The notes under the pieces are model-generated. The model searched no databases and had not been told where the DNA came from. It saw only the letters and a list, made by a program, of their open reading frames with translations. This document shows positions 18,282 to 25,159 of a stretch of DNA of 48,754 nucleotides, in pieces. Position numbers and translations under genes: made by a program. Positions within the stretch are counted from its first letter, which is position 1. Each line of letters opens with the position of its first letter. Origin of the DNA: CG1-02-35-72 sp045046885 (lineage in GTDB: Bacteria; Bacteroidota; Bacteroidia; Flavobacteriales; Flavobacteriaceae); NCBI GenBank assembly GCA_045046885.1, contig JASFYX010000030.1:1-48754 (forward strand), given 5' to 3'.

Positions 18282-18890
18282 TTATTCAAATACAATCGCA
18301 TCACAAGATTTACCACTTGTATAATAAAGGGCATCAATTTGGTGCTTGCTGTACATTTTTTTAAATTTTTTAGCAAACTTCATTAAATCTTGTTCAATAC
18401 TATTGTTAATTAATCCTGCGGTTAGATAAGATTTCCATTTAAGACCTCCTCTTTTACTTTTAGCAACTGTGAAATTTTTATAGGGCTCACACATTACATA
18501 AGTTGGAATACCATTTAGTCTATGAACTCTTGCTTTAAGTTTTGTTTCAGGTGTTGGCGTGTCTGTAAATTTTATAGCAGCCACATTTTTACCACTTGTG
18601 TAAATTATAGCATCTATAGATTTACCATCTTTTGTTGCTTTTTTAACTACGCCTTTAATAAACTTACCAACTTTGGCTGATATACCTTTATTAATGATAC
18701 CTGCTGTTAAGTAACTACCCCAATTAATACTTTGTCCTTTTCCATAAACAATTTCGTATGGTCTAACAGGTTCATTTAAGATATAAGCCTCAACACCGTT
18801 TACGATATAGACTTCAGCAAAATATTTACGTTGAGAGAATGTGTTGAGTGTAGTTAAGAATAGTGCAATTAAGATTACTAGTTTTTTCAT
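18282..18890 (-). CDS. Secreted protein made of two internal repeats, unknown function
   Basis: Signal peptide 1-20 (ends NTFSQ). The mature protein is two copies of one unit, residues about 25-108 and 120-202. Both contain the pattern NG(V/I)..Y(I/V), then W.SYLTAG(I/L)IN, then IDA(I/L).YTSGK...AI.F. I do not know the family, and no catalytic motif is evident. It is the first gene of the operon that ends with the M4 protease. Its upstream region holds two copies of a 12-base palindrome. Confidence 0.65.
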   Translation of the reverse strand: MKKLVILIALFLTTLNTFSQRKYFAEVYIVNGVEAYILNEPVRPYEIVYGKGQSINWGSYLTAGIINKGISAKVGKFIKGVVKKATKDGKSIDAIIYTSGKNVAAIKFTDTPTPETKLKARVHRLNGIPTYVMCEPYKNFTVAKSKRGGLKWKSYLTAGLINNSIEQDLMKFAKKFKKMYSKHQIDALYYTSGKSCDAIVFE

Positions 18891-18930
18891 TATGGTTAGA
18901 TTTATGGTTATTGTTTTAAACTATATTATC

Positions 18931-18961
18931 TTTTATATAAAAAGTAGCTTTTTATATAAAA
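18931..18961. promoter_or_regulatory. Pair of 12-base palindromes upstream of the protease operon
   Basis: TTTTATATAAAA occurs at 18931-18942 and again at 18950-18961, 19 bases apart start to start. They lie 41-71 bases before the start of the 202-residue gene and on the other side of a gap from the helix-turn-helix gene at 19088. They may be operators or simply A+T-rich promoter DNA. Confidence 0.3.
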
Positions 18962-19087
18962 GGTTTTTGATTATTTGAGGAGATAATAATCAGAGAACGA
19001 ATATATAAAATTCCATATAAGAAACCAATAAAAGATACACAAAACATGATGTTTCTGTTTTGAAGTTAAAAAAGATATTTGTAATGC

Positions 19088-19312
19088 ATGAATGAAATGG
19101 ATAAAAGAGTACTTCAAATAGCAGAACGTATCAAACAATTAAGAATAGAGAGGGGCTATATAAGCCATGAGTTTTTTGCATGGGAAAACAATATCCCAAG
19201 AGTCCAATATTGGCGTATGGAGAAGGGTACAAATTTCACCATTAGGACACTACTTCGCATACTTGATGTCCACGAAATGACTTTAGAAGAATTTTTTAAA
19301 GGTATAGATTAA
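19088..19312 (+). CDS. Small XRE-like helix-turn-helix protein
   Basis: The 74-residue product is nearly all one DNA-binding domain: an N-terminal helix (RIKQLRIERGY), an atypical central part (EFFAWENNIPRVQYWRMEKG) matching the XRE position of recognition helix and following turn, and TLLRILDVHEMTLEEFF at the end. It is divergent from the protease operon. Such short regulators are common beside mobile or horizontally acquired genes in Bacteroidota, but no mobility gene is intact here. Its target is unknown; the ATG at 19097 is an alternative start. Confidence 0.75.
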   Translation: MNEMDKRVLQIAERIKQLRIERGYISHEFFAWENNIPRVQYWRMEKGTNFTIRTLLRILDVHEMTLEEFFKGID

Positions 19313-19317
19313 TAATT

Positions 19318-19336
19318 CCCTTCCCTTCGGGAAGGG
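19318..19336. terminator. GC-rich hairpin after the HTH gene
   Basis: CCCTTCCC and GGGAAGGG form an 8-base stem with a 3-base loop, starting 5 bases after the HTH stop. There is no T-run. The flanks AATTCCC and GGGATT extend the symmetry, which suggests a repeat-type hairpin as well as a possible terminator. Confidence 0.5.
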
Positions 19337-19349
19337 TTAGGGATGGGAT

Positions 19350-19514
19350 TTAAATTTCTACCAAAGTAATTCCCAAATTATAAGTATCGGCACGTAAAGT
19401 CTCTAATAAATCTAGGTAACAGTCAATTAATTTTTTGTGATGTACTTTTGAGTTGGTCAATTTAGAATACACCTCACCTTTGATAATCCTTTTTATCAAT
19501 TGATTTGAGTACAT
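19350..19514 (-). pseudogene. Short orphan reading frame, possible C-terminal gene remnant
   Basis: Open frame on the minus strand of 54 codons from the ATG (MYSNQLIKRIIKG...), ending LRADTYNLGITLVEI. The same frame stays open for about 11 codons upstream of the ATG (..LTRSTLYQKLKL) before a stop. The residue composition looks protein-like (KLIDCYLDLLETL is amphipathic helical), so it may be the tail of a lost gene or a very small gene. I do not recognise the family. It lies in the 425-base stretch between the HTH gene and the tRNA genes. Confidence 0.3.
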
Positions 19515-19585
19515 CAATTTTAATTTTTGATATAGTGTAGACCGCGTTAACTTTATGCTGACTTAACTTTAAAAAGTCTTAAAAC

Positions 19586-19617
19586 AAAAAAAGCATAACA
19601 ATTAAGTTACGGCTTTT
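19586..19617 (-). terminator. Imperfect hairpin beyond the tRNA-Leu-like fragment
   Basis: On the minus strand AAGCCGTAAC pairs with GTTATGCTT around a short loop, followed by a T-run. It occupies the same place relative to the tRNA fragment at 19619-19683 as the strong terminator does relative to the intact tRNA-Leu. Confidence 0.35.
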
Positions 19618-19618
19618 A

Positions 19619-19683
19619 GTACTCGAGATGGAGACTTTCTGCCCGAACGACTGTAGTCATTCAGTCAGGCGGGGAACCCATAC
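19619..19683 (-). repeat. Interrupted copy of the tRNA-Leu 3' end
   Basis: On the minus strand this reads GTATGGGTTC, then about 38 bases, then AGTCtCCATCTCGAGTAC. The two ends match the 3'-terminal 28 bases of the intact tRNA-Leu at 19738-19765 with one inserted base. The intervening bases contain an inverted repeat (CCCG, TGACTG / CAGTC, CGGG). There is no anticodon arm, so it is not a functional tRNA. It could be an attachment-site scar or a decayed tandem duplicate. Confidence 0.7.
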
Positions 19684-19707
19684 TTTTTCTTATATTTTAT
19701 AATAAAA

Positions 19708-19736
19708 AACCGCAATACTTATTCAGTATTGCGGTT
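19708..19736 (-). terminator. Terminator of the tRNA-Gly/tRNA-Leu unit
   Basis: AACCGCAATACT and AGTATTGCGGTT form a perfect 12-base stem with a 5-base loop. On the minus strand the stem is followed by TTTTATT, directly after the tRNA-Leu 3' end. Confidence 0.85.
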
Positions 19737-19738
19737 TG

Positions 19739-19823
19739 TACTCGAGATGGGACTTGAACCCATACGGGCGTTATGCCCACTGGATTTTAAGTCCAGCGTG
19801 TCTACCAATTCCACCACTCGAGC
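19739..19823 (-). tRNA. tRNA-Leu (anticodon TAA)
   Basis: An 85-base class II tRNA. The anticodon stem CTGGA/TCCAG holds the loop CTTAAAA with anticodon TAA. A long variable arm (GGGCATAACGCCC) is present as expected for leucine, the T arm is ATGGG-TTCAAGT-CCCAT, and the discriminator base is A. The 3' CCA is not encoded. The acceptor stem begins GCTCGAG and pairs with CTCGAGT with a G:T first pair. Confidence 0.95.
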
Positions 19824-19852
19824 ATCTCTATCTAATAAAGATAGAATTGGTA

Positions 19853-19866
19853 CCGATAGCTATCGG
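19853..19866. repeat. 14-base palindrome between the two tRNAs
   Basis: CCGATAGCTATCGG is perfectly self-complementary. A near copy (CCGATTGCTATCGG) is the core of the hairpin at 11055-11068. It lies in the spacer of the tRNA transcript. Confidence 0.5.
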
Positions 19867-19871
19867 GATTG

Positions 19872-19943
19872 AGCGAAAGACGGGATTCGGACCCGCGACC
19901 CTCACCTTGGCAAGGTGATGCTCTACCACTGAGCTACTTTCGC
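19872..19943 (-). tRNA. tRNA-Gly (anticodon GCC)
   Basis: A 72-base tRNA: acceptor GCGAAAG/CTTTCGC, D arm GCTC-AGTGGTA-GAGC, anticodon stem CACCT/AGGTG with loop TGCCA carrying GCC, T arm CGGG-TCCGAATC-CCG. CCA is not encoded. It is transcribed before tRNA-Leu from the same promoter. Confidence 0.95.
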
Positions 19944-19978
19944 AATATGTCAATAACACATAGTGTTAAACGAGAGCG

Positions 19979-19986
19979 CAAATTTA
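19979..19986 (-). promoter_or_regulatory. Promoter of the tRNA-Gly/tRNA-Leu unit
   Basis: TAAATTTG on the minus strand is a perfect -7 box, with a TTG on the same strand at 20007-20005, 18 bases upstream. It lies 35 bases before tRNA-Gly. Confidence 0.6.
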
Positions 19987-20113
19987 ATACATTTCTATTA
20001 TTTGCAAAGGATTTTTTTGAAATTCTTTTTTAGGTATTTGTTAAACCAATATTATTTAAAGATTAACATATAGATTTCCAAAACTATGTGATTTAATTTA
20101 TGTTGCGTTTCAT

Positions 20114-20121
20114 TATATTTG
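20114..20121 (+). promoter_or_regulatory. -7 box for the oxidase cluster
   Basis: TATATTTG, a perfect -7 box, about 31 bases before the GTG start of the heme O synthase gene. Confidence 0.55.
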
Positions 20122-20152
20122 CACGATTTTTAAAACCAAAAAACAAATTTTA

Positions 20153-21043
20153 GTGACTTTATCTCAAACGTCAAAGCATATTTCTTTATTTACAGACATT
20201 AAACAGCTAACCAAATTCGGTTTGTCTATCAGTGTGGTTTTTTCTTCTGTGGCAGGTTATTTATTAGGAGCCGAAGTTATTGATTATAAGGAGCTTATTT
20301 TATTGGCGGTAGGGGGTTATTTAATGGTAGGCGCCTCAAATGCTTTTAATCAAGTAATTGAAATTAAGCCAGACGCTTTGATGACGCGTACCAAAACAAG
20401 ACCGCTTCCGGCAGGCAGAATGTCAAAAAACACAGCCTTAATTATTGCTTTTGTTTTTACCATTTTAGGGATAGCTATTTTATACACTATAAATCCTAAA
20501 ACAGCTTTCTTTGGTGCGCTGTCAATATTTTTATACACCAGCGTTTATACACCTTTAAAAACTGTTACACCATTATCGGTTTTTGTAGGCGCTTTTCCGG
20601 GCGCTATTCCGTTTATGTTAGGGTGGGTGGCTGCTACAAATCATTTTGGTATTGAGGCAGGAATGTTGTTTGCTATTCAGTTTTTATGGCAATTTCCACA
20701 TTTTTGGGCAATAGGATGGTTGTTAGACGCCGATTATAAAAAAGCGGGTTTTAAGATGTTACCTATGGGCACAAAAGACAGAAAGTTAGTTATTCAGATA
20801 ATATTATATACCTTAGTCATGATTTTAGCGTCTGTTTATCCTGTTTTAGGACTGACAGGACGTTTAAATTTAAGTGTAGTTGCGGCTATTTTAATTGCCC
20901 TTACAGGATGTTTAATGTTATATTATGCTTTTAAACTCATGAATGAACAAAACACAATTATGGCAAGAAAGCTTATGTTGTCTAGCGTTTTTTACATTAC
21001 AATGATTCAGGTAATTTATGTTGCCGATAAATTTATAAATTAA
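20153..21043 (+). CDS. cyoE: Protoheme IX farnesyltransferase (heme O synthase)
   Basis: UbiA-family membrane enzyme that attaches a farnesyl chain to heme B to give heme O for the oxidase. The prenyl-diphosphate motif is visible at about residues 63-85, NAFNQ with Asn66, Asp74 in IKPDALMTRT, and the following TRPLPAGRM. About nine hydrophobic segments fill 296 residues. The start is GTG. The next gene begins 5 bases after the stop, so it leads the cytochrome c oxidase operon. The equivalent name in other genomes is ctaB. Confidence 0.94.
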   Translation: MTLSQTSKHISLFTDIKQLTKFGLSISVVFSSVAGYLLGAEVIDYKELILLAVGGYLMVGASNAFNQVIEIKPDALMTRTKTRPLPAGRMSKNTALIIAFVFTILGIAILYTINPKTAFFGALSIFLYTSVYTPLKTVTPLSVFVGAFPGAIPFMLGWVAATNHFGIEAGMLFAIQFLWQFPHFWAIGWLLDADYKKAGFKMLPMGTKDRKLVIQIILYTLVMILASVYPVLGLTGRLNLSVVAAILIALTGCLMLYYAFKLMNEQNTIMARKLMLSSVFYITMIQVIYVADKFIN

Positions 21044-21048
21044 AGAAA

Positions 21049-21609
21049 ATGGATTATCAACTAAGGAGAAAAACCTCTAAACAAATGCTTTGGGTAGCTA
21101 TGGTTAGTATTATTATGATTTTTGCCGGATTAACAAGCGCGTATGTTATCAGCACTAATAGAGAGGACTGGGTACATTTTAATTTGCCAACGGCATTTTA
21201 TATCAGTACGCTATTAATAATTTGTAGTAGTCTTAGTTTTATCCTAGCTAAACGAGCTATAAAAAAAGACGATAAGTCGCAAACAGGTATTTTTTTAAGC
21301 CTCAGTTTTTTATTGGGATTTGCCTTTGTTGTCTCTCAATTTATGGGTTTTAAAGAGCTAATTGATGCAGGTTTATATTTTACAGGAAATAAAAGTAATA
21401 TTGCTACGTCGTTTATTTATGTTATTACTGTAACGCATTTAGTACACGTTATGGCAGCGGTTTTAGTCCTTTTATTTATAGTATTTAAGCAGTTAAAAGG
21501 AGGTTACTCAAAAGATAATTATTTAGGTATCGAATTGGGCAGTATTTTCTGGCATTTCTTAGATATCCTTTGGATTTATTTGTTTTTGTTTTTCTATTTT
21601 ATTAGATAA
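21049..21609 (+). CDS. Cytochrome c oxidase subunit III-type protein (short copy)
   Basis: A 186-residue heme-copper oxidase subunit III family protein with five hydrophobic segments and no long loops. The family signs are the helix with TSAYVIS near residue 30, VTHLVHVMAAV (a TxxHxxHV-like motif) and the final FWHFLDILWIYLFLFFYF. It lies between heme O synthase and a second subunit III gene. Two subunit III-type proteins together are usual for this group; how they divide the role is not visible here. Confidence 0.88.
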   Translation: MDYQLRRKTSKQMLWVAMVSIIMIFAGLTSAYVISTNREDWVHFNLPTAFYISTLLIICSSLSFILAKRAIKKDDKSQTGIFLSLSFLLGFAFVVSQFMGFKELIDAGLYFTGNKSNIATSFIYVITVTHLVHVMAAVLVLLFIVFKQLKGGYSKDNYLGIELGSIFWHFLDILWIYLFLFFYFIR

Positions 21610-21620
21610 CAGAATTTATA

Positions 21621-21628
21621 TATATTTG
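21621..21628 (+). promoter_or_regulatory. Internal -7 box before the second subunit III gene
   Basis: TATATTTG in the 67-base gap, about 48 bases before the ATG, suggests the downstream part of the cluster also has its own promoter. Confidence 0.5.
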
Positions 21629-21676
21629 ACCACAATTAAAAAAATCAAACATACAACTTAAAATAACCTATATTTT

Positions 21677-22651
21677 ATGGAAGCAAATAATGCTGAAATA
21701 CAGCAAACAAGCACATGGAATGGCGGCAATAGACCATTAGGAGCCAGTTATGGCAAAATGATGATGTGGTTTTTTATCATGTCTGATGCCTTAACCTTTT
21801 CGGGATTCTTAGGCGCCTATGGATTAATGCGGTTTAAATTTTTAGACACTTGGCCTCTTGCCGATGAAGTGTTTACGCATGTGCCTTTTATTCATGGTGA
21901 TTATCCAATGTACTACGTTGCCTTTATGACGTTTGTACTGATATTTTCATCGGTTACAATGGTATTAGCAGTAGATGCTGGGCATCATCTTAAAAAAGGG
22001 AAAGTCATTTTTTATATGTTGCTAACCATAATAGGAGGTCTTATTTTCTTAGGATCGCAAGCTTGGGAATGGTCTCATTTTATCAACGGCGAAAATGGCG
22101 CTATACAATTACAAGATGGTAAAATTGTTCAGTTTGTAAATGCCGAAGGACATCAGGTAAAATTAGACGATTTTGCGGCCACAACAACCGAAGAACGTGT
22201 CCGTCATACAGCTACAAACGGTCTGTGGTTTGTTAAAGGACCAGCCTTAGAATCTGTAAATTTAGAGCAGGTTTTAAAAGGTTTTGAAGCACATCCTGAA
22301 TTACAATTGCGATTAGAAAGAATAGATTTGGCAACCAAAGAAAAAATATTGGTACCTCATAACGAAGCCGGTAAATATTTGGCTAAAGCCAAGGCTGTTA
22401 TAATAGGGGCTAATTTACACGTAAACGAATACGGTAAAACACTGTTTGGCGATTTCTTCTTTTTTATAACAGGATTTCACGGTTTTCACGTTTTCTCGGG
22501 TATTCTTATAAATATCATTATATTTTTTAATGTTATTATTGGTACTTACGAGCGTAGAGGTCATTACGAAATGGTAGAAAAAGTAGGATTGTATTGGCAC
22601 TTTGTAGATTTAGTTTGGGTATTTGTTTTCACCTTTTTCTACTTGGTTTAA
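21677..22651 (+). CDS. Cytochrome c oxidase subunit III with large extramembrane insert
   Basis: Subunit III family protein, 324 residues. The membrane part is canonical: MSDALTFSGFLGAYG at about 35-49, AWEW at 129-132, TGFHGFHVFSG at about 265-275 and a last helix ending YWHFVDLVWVFVFTFFYLV. Between residues about 137 and 250 there is an extra hydrophilic stretch of roughly 110 residues that ordinary subunit III lacks, placed after the EW motif. Its role is unknown. It follows the short subunit III gene and precedes subunit IV. Confidence 0.92.
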   Translation: MEANNAEIQQTSTWNGGNRPLGASYGKMMMWFFIMSDALTFSGFLGAYGLMRFKFLDTWPLADEVFTHVPFIHGDYPMYYVAFMTFVLIFSSVTMVLAVDAGHHLKKGKVIFYMLLTIIGGLIFLGSQAWEWSHFINGENGAIQLQDGKIVQFVNAEGHQVKLDDFAATTTEERVRHTATNGLWFVKGPALESVNLEQVLKGFEAHPELQLRLERIDLATKEKILVPHNEAGKYLAKAKAVIIGANLHVNEYGKTLFGDFFFFITGFHGFHVFSGILINIIIFFNVIIGTYERRGHYEMVEKVGLYWHFVDLVWVFVFTFFYLV

Positions 22652-22668
22652 TTTTAAAAATTTAAAAA

Positions 22669-23016
22669 ATGTCTGCAACATCATCATCACATAAAGCATT
22701 AATCTGGAAAGTTTTCGGAATTCTATCGGTTATAACAGCCGTAGAAGTAGTTTTAGGAATTATAAAACCCGCCTTTTTACACCTTACTTTTGTATTAGGA
22801 ACAAACTTGTTAAACATCATATTTTTAACTTTAACTTTGGTTAAAGCGTATTATATAGCTTGGTTTTTTATGCACCTAGCCGACGAAAAAAAAGGTTTAC
22901 GCCGCGCCATAGTGTGGACGGTTTTCTTTTTAATTCTTTATTTGGCAACCCTTTTACTTATAGAAGGCGGCTATCTAGAAACAATAGAAATGCATTACAC
23001 TAATTGGAATTATTAG
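22669..23016 (+). CDS. Cytochrome c oxidase subunit IV (prokaryotic type)
   Basis: A 115-residue protein with three hydrophobic segments and the motif AWFFMHLADEKKGL, typical of the prokaryotic COX4/CyoD-like family that helps assemble or stabilise the oxidase. It starts 17 bases after the subunit III stop. A strong hairpin terminator follows. Confidence 0.88.
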   Translation: MSATSSSHKALIWKVFGILSVITAVEVVLGIIKPAFLHLTFVLGTNLLNIIFLTLTLVKAYYIAWFFMHLADEKKGLRRAIVWTVFFLILYLATLLLIEGGYLETIEMHYTNWNY

Positions 23017-23037
23017 TTAAAAAATATATACTTTTAT

Positions 23038-23062
23038 AAAGCGGTTTTAAAACCGCTTTTTT
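23038..23062 (+). terminator. Terminator after oxidase subunit IV
   Basis: AAAGCGGTTTT and AAAACCGCTTT form a perfect 11-base stem followed by further T. It separates the subunit genes from the assembly-factor genes. Confidence 0.85.
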
Positions 23063-23082
23063 AGGCTTTAACTTTTGCTGTT

Positions 23083-23718
23083 ATGAAGAAATTTTGGGTG
23101 CTTTTCGCTTTGTTTGCCGGCCCTTTGGTGTTTTATTTATTGCTGACACTGGGAACTATCAATTTTTCTAAATTACCTATAGTGTCTAAAAACTTGGATG
23201 ACATTTCAAGTTTTAAATCAGAAAACGACACCCTTTATAGTTTGGATAATAAAGTATCTGTAGTTTGTTTTTTAGGAGATAACCTCCTCAGTAAAAAAAC
23301 AAATGCTTTAAATTTGAATGAAAAAATTTACAAACGATTTTATACTTATACAGATTTTCAAATGTTTGCCATAGTACCTTATGGAAAAGAAAATGATGTT
23401 AAACAATTAAAAAAAGAATTGGGTGTGACTACCGATTTAAAAAACTGGCATTTTTTGTTTGGCACACCAGAAGATATTCGGATATTTTTTAAAAGCTTTA
23501 AAACGAATTTGAAATTAGATAGCTCAGCTTATTCACCGCTTGCTTTTATCATAGATAAAAAGAGAAATTTAAGAGGTAGAAATGACGATGAAGATAGTGT
23601 AAATAACATTTTATATGGATACGACGCGTCAATTGTGAGTCCCATTCATAAAAAAATGGTAGATGATGTAAAAGTCCTCTTAGCCGAATACAGACGTGCT
23701 GTAAAAGATAAAAAATAA
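23083..23718 (+). CDS. SCO-like membrane protein lacking copper-binding residues
   Basis: A 211-residue protein with one N-terminal anchor (about 5-24). The rest aligns with the SCO thioredoxin fold: KVSVVCFLG matches the strand before the CxxxC loop, DLKNWHFLFGTPEDI matches KNWHFLTGDKDAI of the next gene, and AFIIDKKRNLRGR matches ALIDKKGFIRSR. The CxxxC is absent (DNLLSKK in its place) and the copper His is absent (Ser-Pro-Leu). So it cannot bind copper as SCO does. It overlaps the canonical SCO gene by one base. A scaffold or regulatory role is inference. Confidence 0.75.
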   Translation: MKKFWVLFALFAGPLVFYLLLTLGTINFSKLPIVSKNLDDISSFKSENDTLYSLDNKVSVVCFLGDNLLSKKTNALNLNEKIYKRFYTYTDFQMFAIVPYGKENDVKQLKKELGVTTDLKNWHFLFGTPEDIRIFFKSFKTNLKLDSSAYSPLAFIIDKKRNLRGRNDDEDSVNNILYGYDASIVSPIHKKMVDDVKVLLAEYRRAVKDKK

Positions 23719-24356
23719 TGAATAAAAAATATACATATACAGGCATAGCCTTTGTGGTTTTGGTATTTGGCACTTGGGCATTACCTAAAATTATTGCCAA
23801 ATTAAATCCTACACCTTTAGTAAAATTCGAAAAAGTACCTGCTTTTAGTTTTACAGATCAGTATGGAGAAACCATAACTAACAACAATTATGAAAATAAA
23901 GTTTATGTAGTTGAGTTTTTCTACACACGTTGCCCAACTATTTGCCCAAAGATGAATAAAAATATGCTCATTATTCAGAAAGCCTATTATGGAAATCCTA
24001 ATTTTGGTATTGCCTCAATAAGTATAAATCCTACTTTTGACACCCCTCAAATTTTGTTAGATTACGCCAAAGAAAAAGGGGCGACTTTAAAAAATTGGCA
24101 TTTTTTAACAGGAGATAAGGATGCTATATATAATTTATCGAATACAGGTTTTAAATTATATGCAGGTCAAAACGAAAAAGTAGAAGGTGGCTTTGAGCAT
24201 TCGGGTTTATTTGCTTTAATAGATAAAAAAGGTTTTATAAGATCACGTACTTTAAAAGTTGGTGATATAGAAAACCCTATTAAATATTATGACGGTTTAG
24301 ACTTAAAACAAGTTGAAATGCTCAAAGAAGATATATCAAAATTGTTAGCAGAATAA
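23718..24356 (+). CDS. SCO1/SenC family copper chaperone of the oxidase cluster
   Basis: Copper delivery or thiol exchange for the CuA centre of cytochrome c oxidase. Membrane anchor about 8-27; ligands Cys72 and Cys76 in RCPTICPKM and His161 in GGFEHSG; 212 residues. It sits between the degenerate SCO-like gene and the DUF420 gene with no gap on either side, so translation is coupled. Confidence 0.92.
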   Translation: MNKKYTYTGIAFVVLVFGTWALPKIIAKLNPTPLVKFEKVPAFSFTDQYGETITNNNYENKVYVVEFFYTRCPTICPKMNKNMLIIQKAYYGNPNFGIASISINPTFDTPQILLDYAKEKGATLKNWHFLTGDKDAIYNLSNTGFKLYAGQNEKVEGGFEHSGLFALIDKKGFIRSRTLKVGDIENPIKYYDGLDLKQVEMLKEDISKLLAE

Positions 24357-24869
24357 ATGGCTACTTCAAAAAAACATATAAGACTTATTACAATACTTTC
24401 TATTGTCATCCCTTTAGCGGTAGCTGCTTTATTTGGTATTAAAATAGAGGCTCAGTTACCTGTTTTTTTACCGCCCATTTATGCTTCAATTAACGCTTTT
24501 ACAGCTTTGGTTTTAGTGTCGGCTGTGATTGCTATTAAAAATGGACATCGGACTCTTCACGAAAAACTTATGAAATTGGCAATTACTTTATCGGTACTTT
24601 TTTTGCTGTTGTATATTGCATACCATATAACGTCAAACGAAACACATTTTGAGGGTGAAGGTTTTGTAAAATATCTGTATTACTTTATACTAATTACACA
24701 CATCATTTTATCGATTGTAGTAATTCCATTTGTATTAATTACTTTTTCTAGAGCCTTACTTAAAGATTTTACAAAACATAAAAAAATAGCCAGATATGCT
24801 TTTCCTTTATGGCTTTATGTAGCTATAAGTGGTGTGTTGGTTTATATTTTAATTGTCCCTTATTATTAA
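24357..24869 (+). CDS. DUF420 family membrane protein
   Basis: A 170-residue protein with about five membrane helices, ending WLYVAISGVLVYILI. DUF420 proteins accompany oxidase genes in many bacteria and include the CtaM-type factors needed for oxidase maturation. Conserved histidines are visible in the pattern GHRTLHEKLMK and in AYHIT and ITHII. It starts at the base after the SCO stop. Confidence 0.85.
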   Translation: MATSKKHIRLITILSIVIPLAVAALFGIKIEAQLPVFLPPIYASINAFTALVLVSAVIAIKNGHRTLHEKLMKLAITLSVLFLLLYIAYHITSNETHFEGEGFVKYLYYFILITHIILSIVVIPFVLITFSRALLKDFTKHKKIARYAFPLWLYVAISGVLVYILIVPYY

Positions 24870-24873
24870 GTGT

Positions 24874-25089
24874 ATGAAAAGGAAGCTTAAATATTTGGTT
24901 GTAATTTTCTTTATTACACAATTTTCACAAGCACAATGTGCTATGTGTAAGGCTGTTGTAGAATCTGGTGACAGCTCTTTTGCCGAAGGTATTAACAATG
25001 GCATACTCTATTTAATGGCTATGCCTTATCTTTTATTATTTGTAGTCGCCTTTCTATATTATAAGGGTTCTTTTAAAAAGAAAATTTAA
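24874..25089 (+). CDS. Small CxxC membrane-anchored protein of the oxidase cluster
   Basis: From the ATG at 24874 the product is 71 residues: a signal-like N-terminus (VVIFFITQFSQAQ), a short periplasmic part starting QCAMCKAVVESG, then one membrane helix (LYLMAMPYLLLFVVAFLYY) and a basic tail. An earlier TTG at 24853 overlaps the previous gene and is unlikely. The CAMC pair just after the cleavage point suggests a thiol or metal-binding role in oxidase assembly; I do not know a characterised homologue. Confidence 0.7.
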   Translation: MKRKLKYLVVIFFITQFSQAQCAMCKAVVESGDSSFAEGINNGILYLMAMPYLLLFVVAFLYYKGSFKKKI

Positions 25090-25159
25090 CACTTTTATAA
25101 GAGCTTTAGCTTGTAACAAATTTTACTTTTACACGTCATATAGAAAATTATTAAAACTC

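Noticed and set aside
19619..19683. A second tRNA-Leu gene
   Set aside because: Only the 3'-terminal 28 bases are present and the T arm is interrupted; there is no anticodon or D arm.
19736..19918. 60-codon plus-strand frame
   Set aside because: It lies across the antisense of tRNA-Leu and part of tRNA-Gly and is a chance frame.
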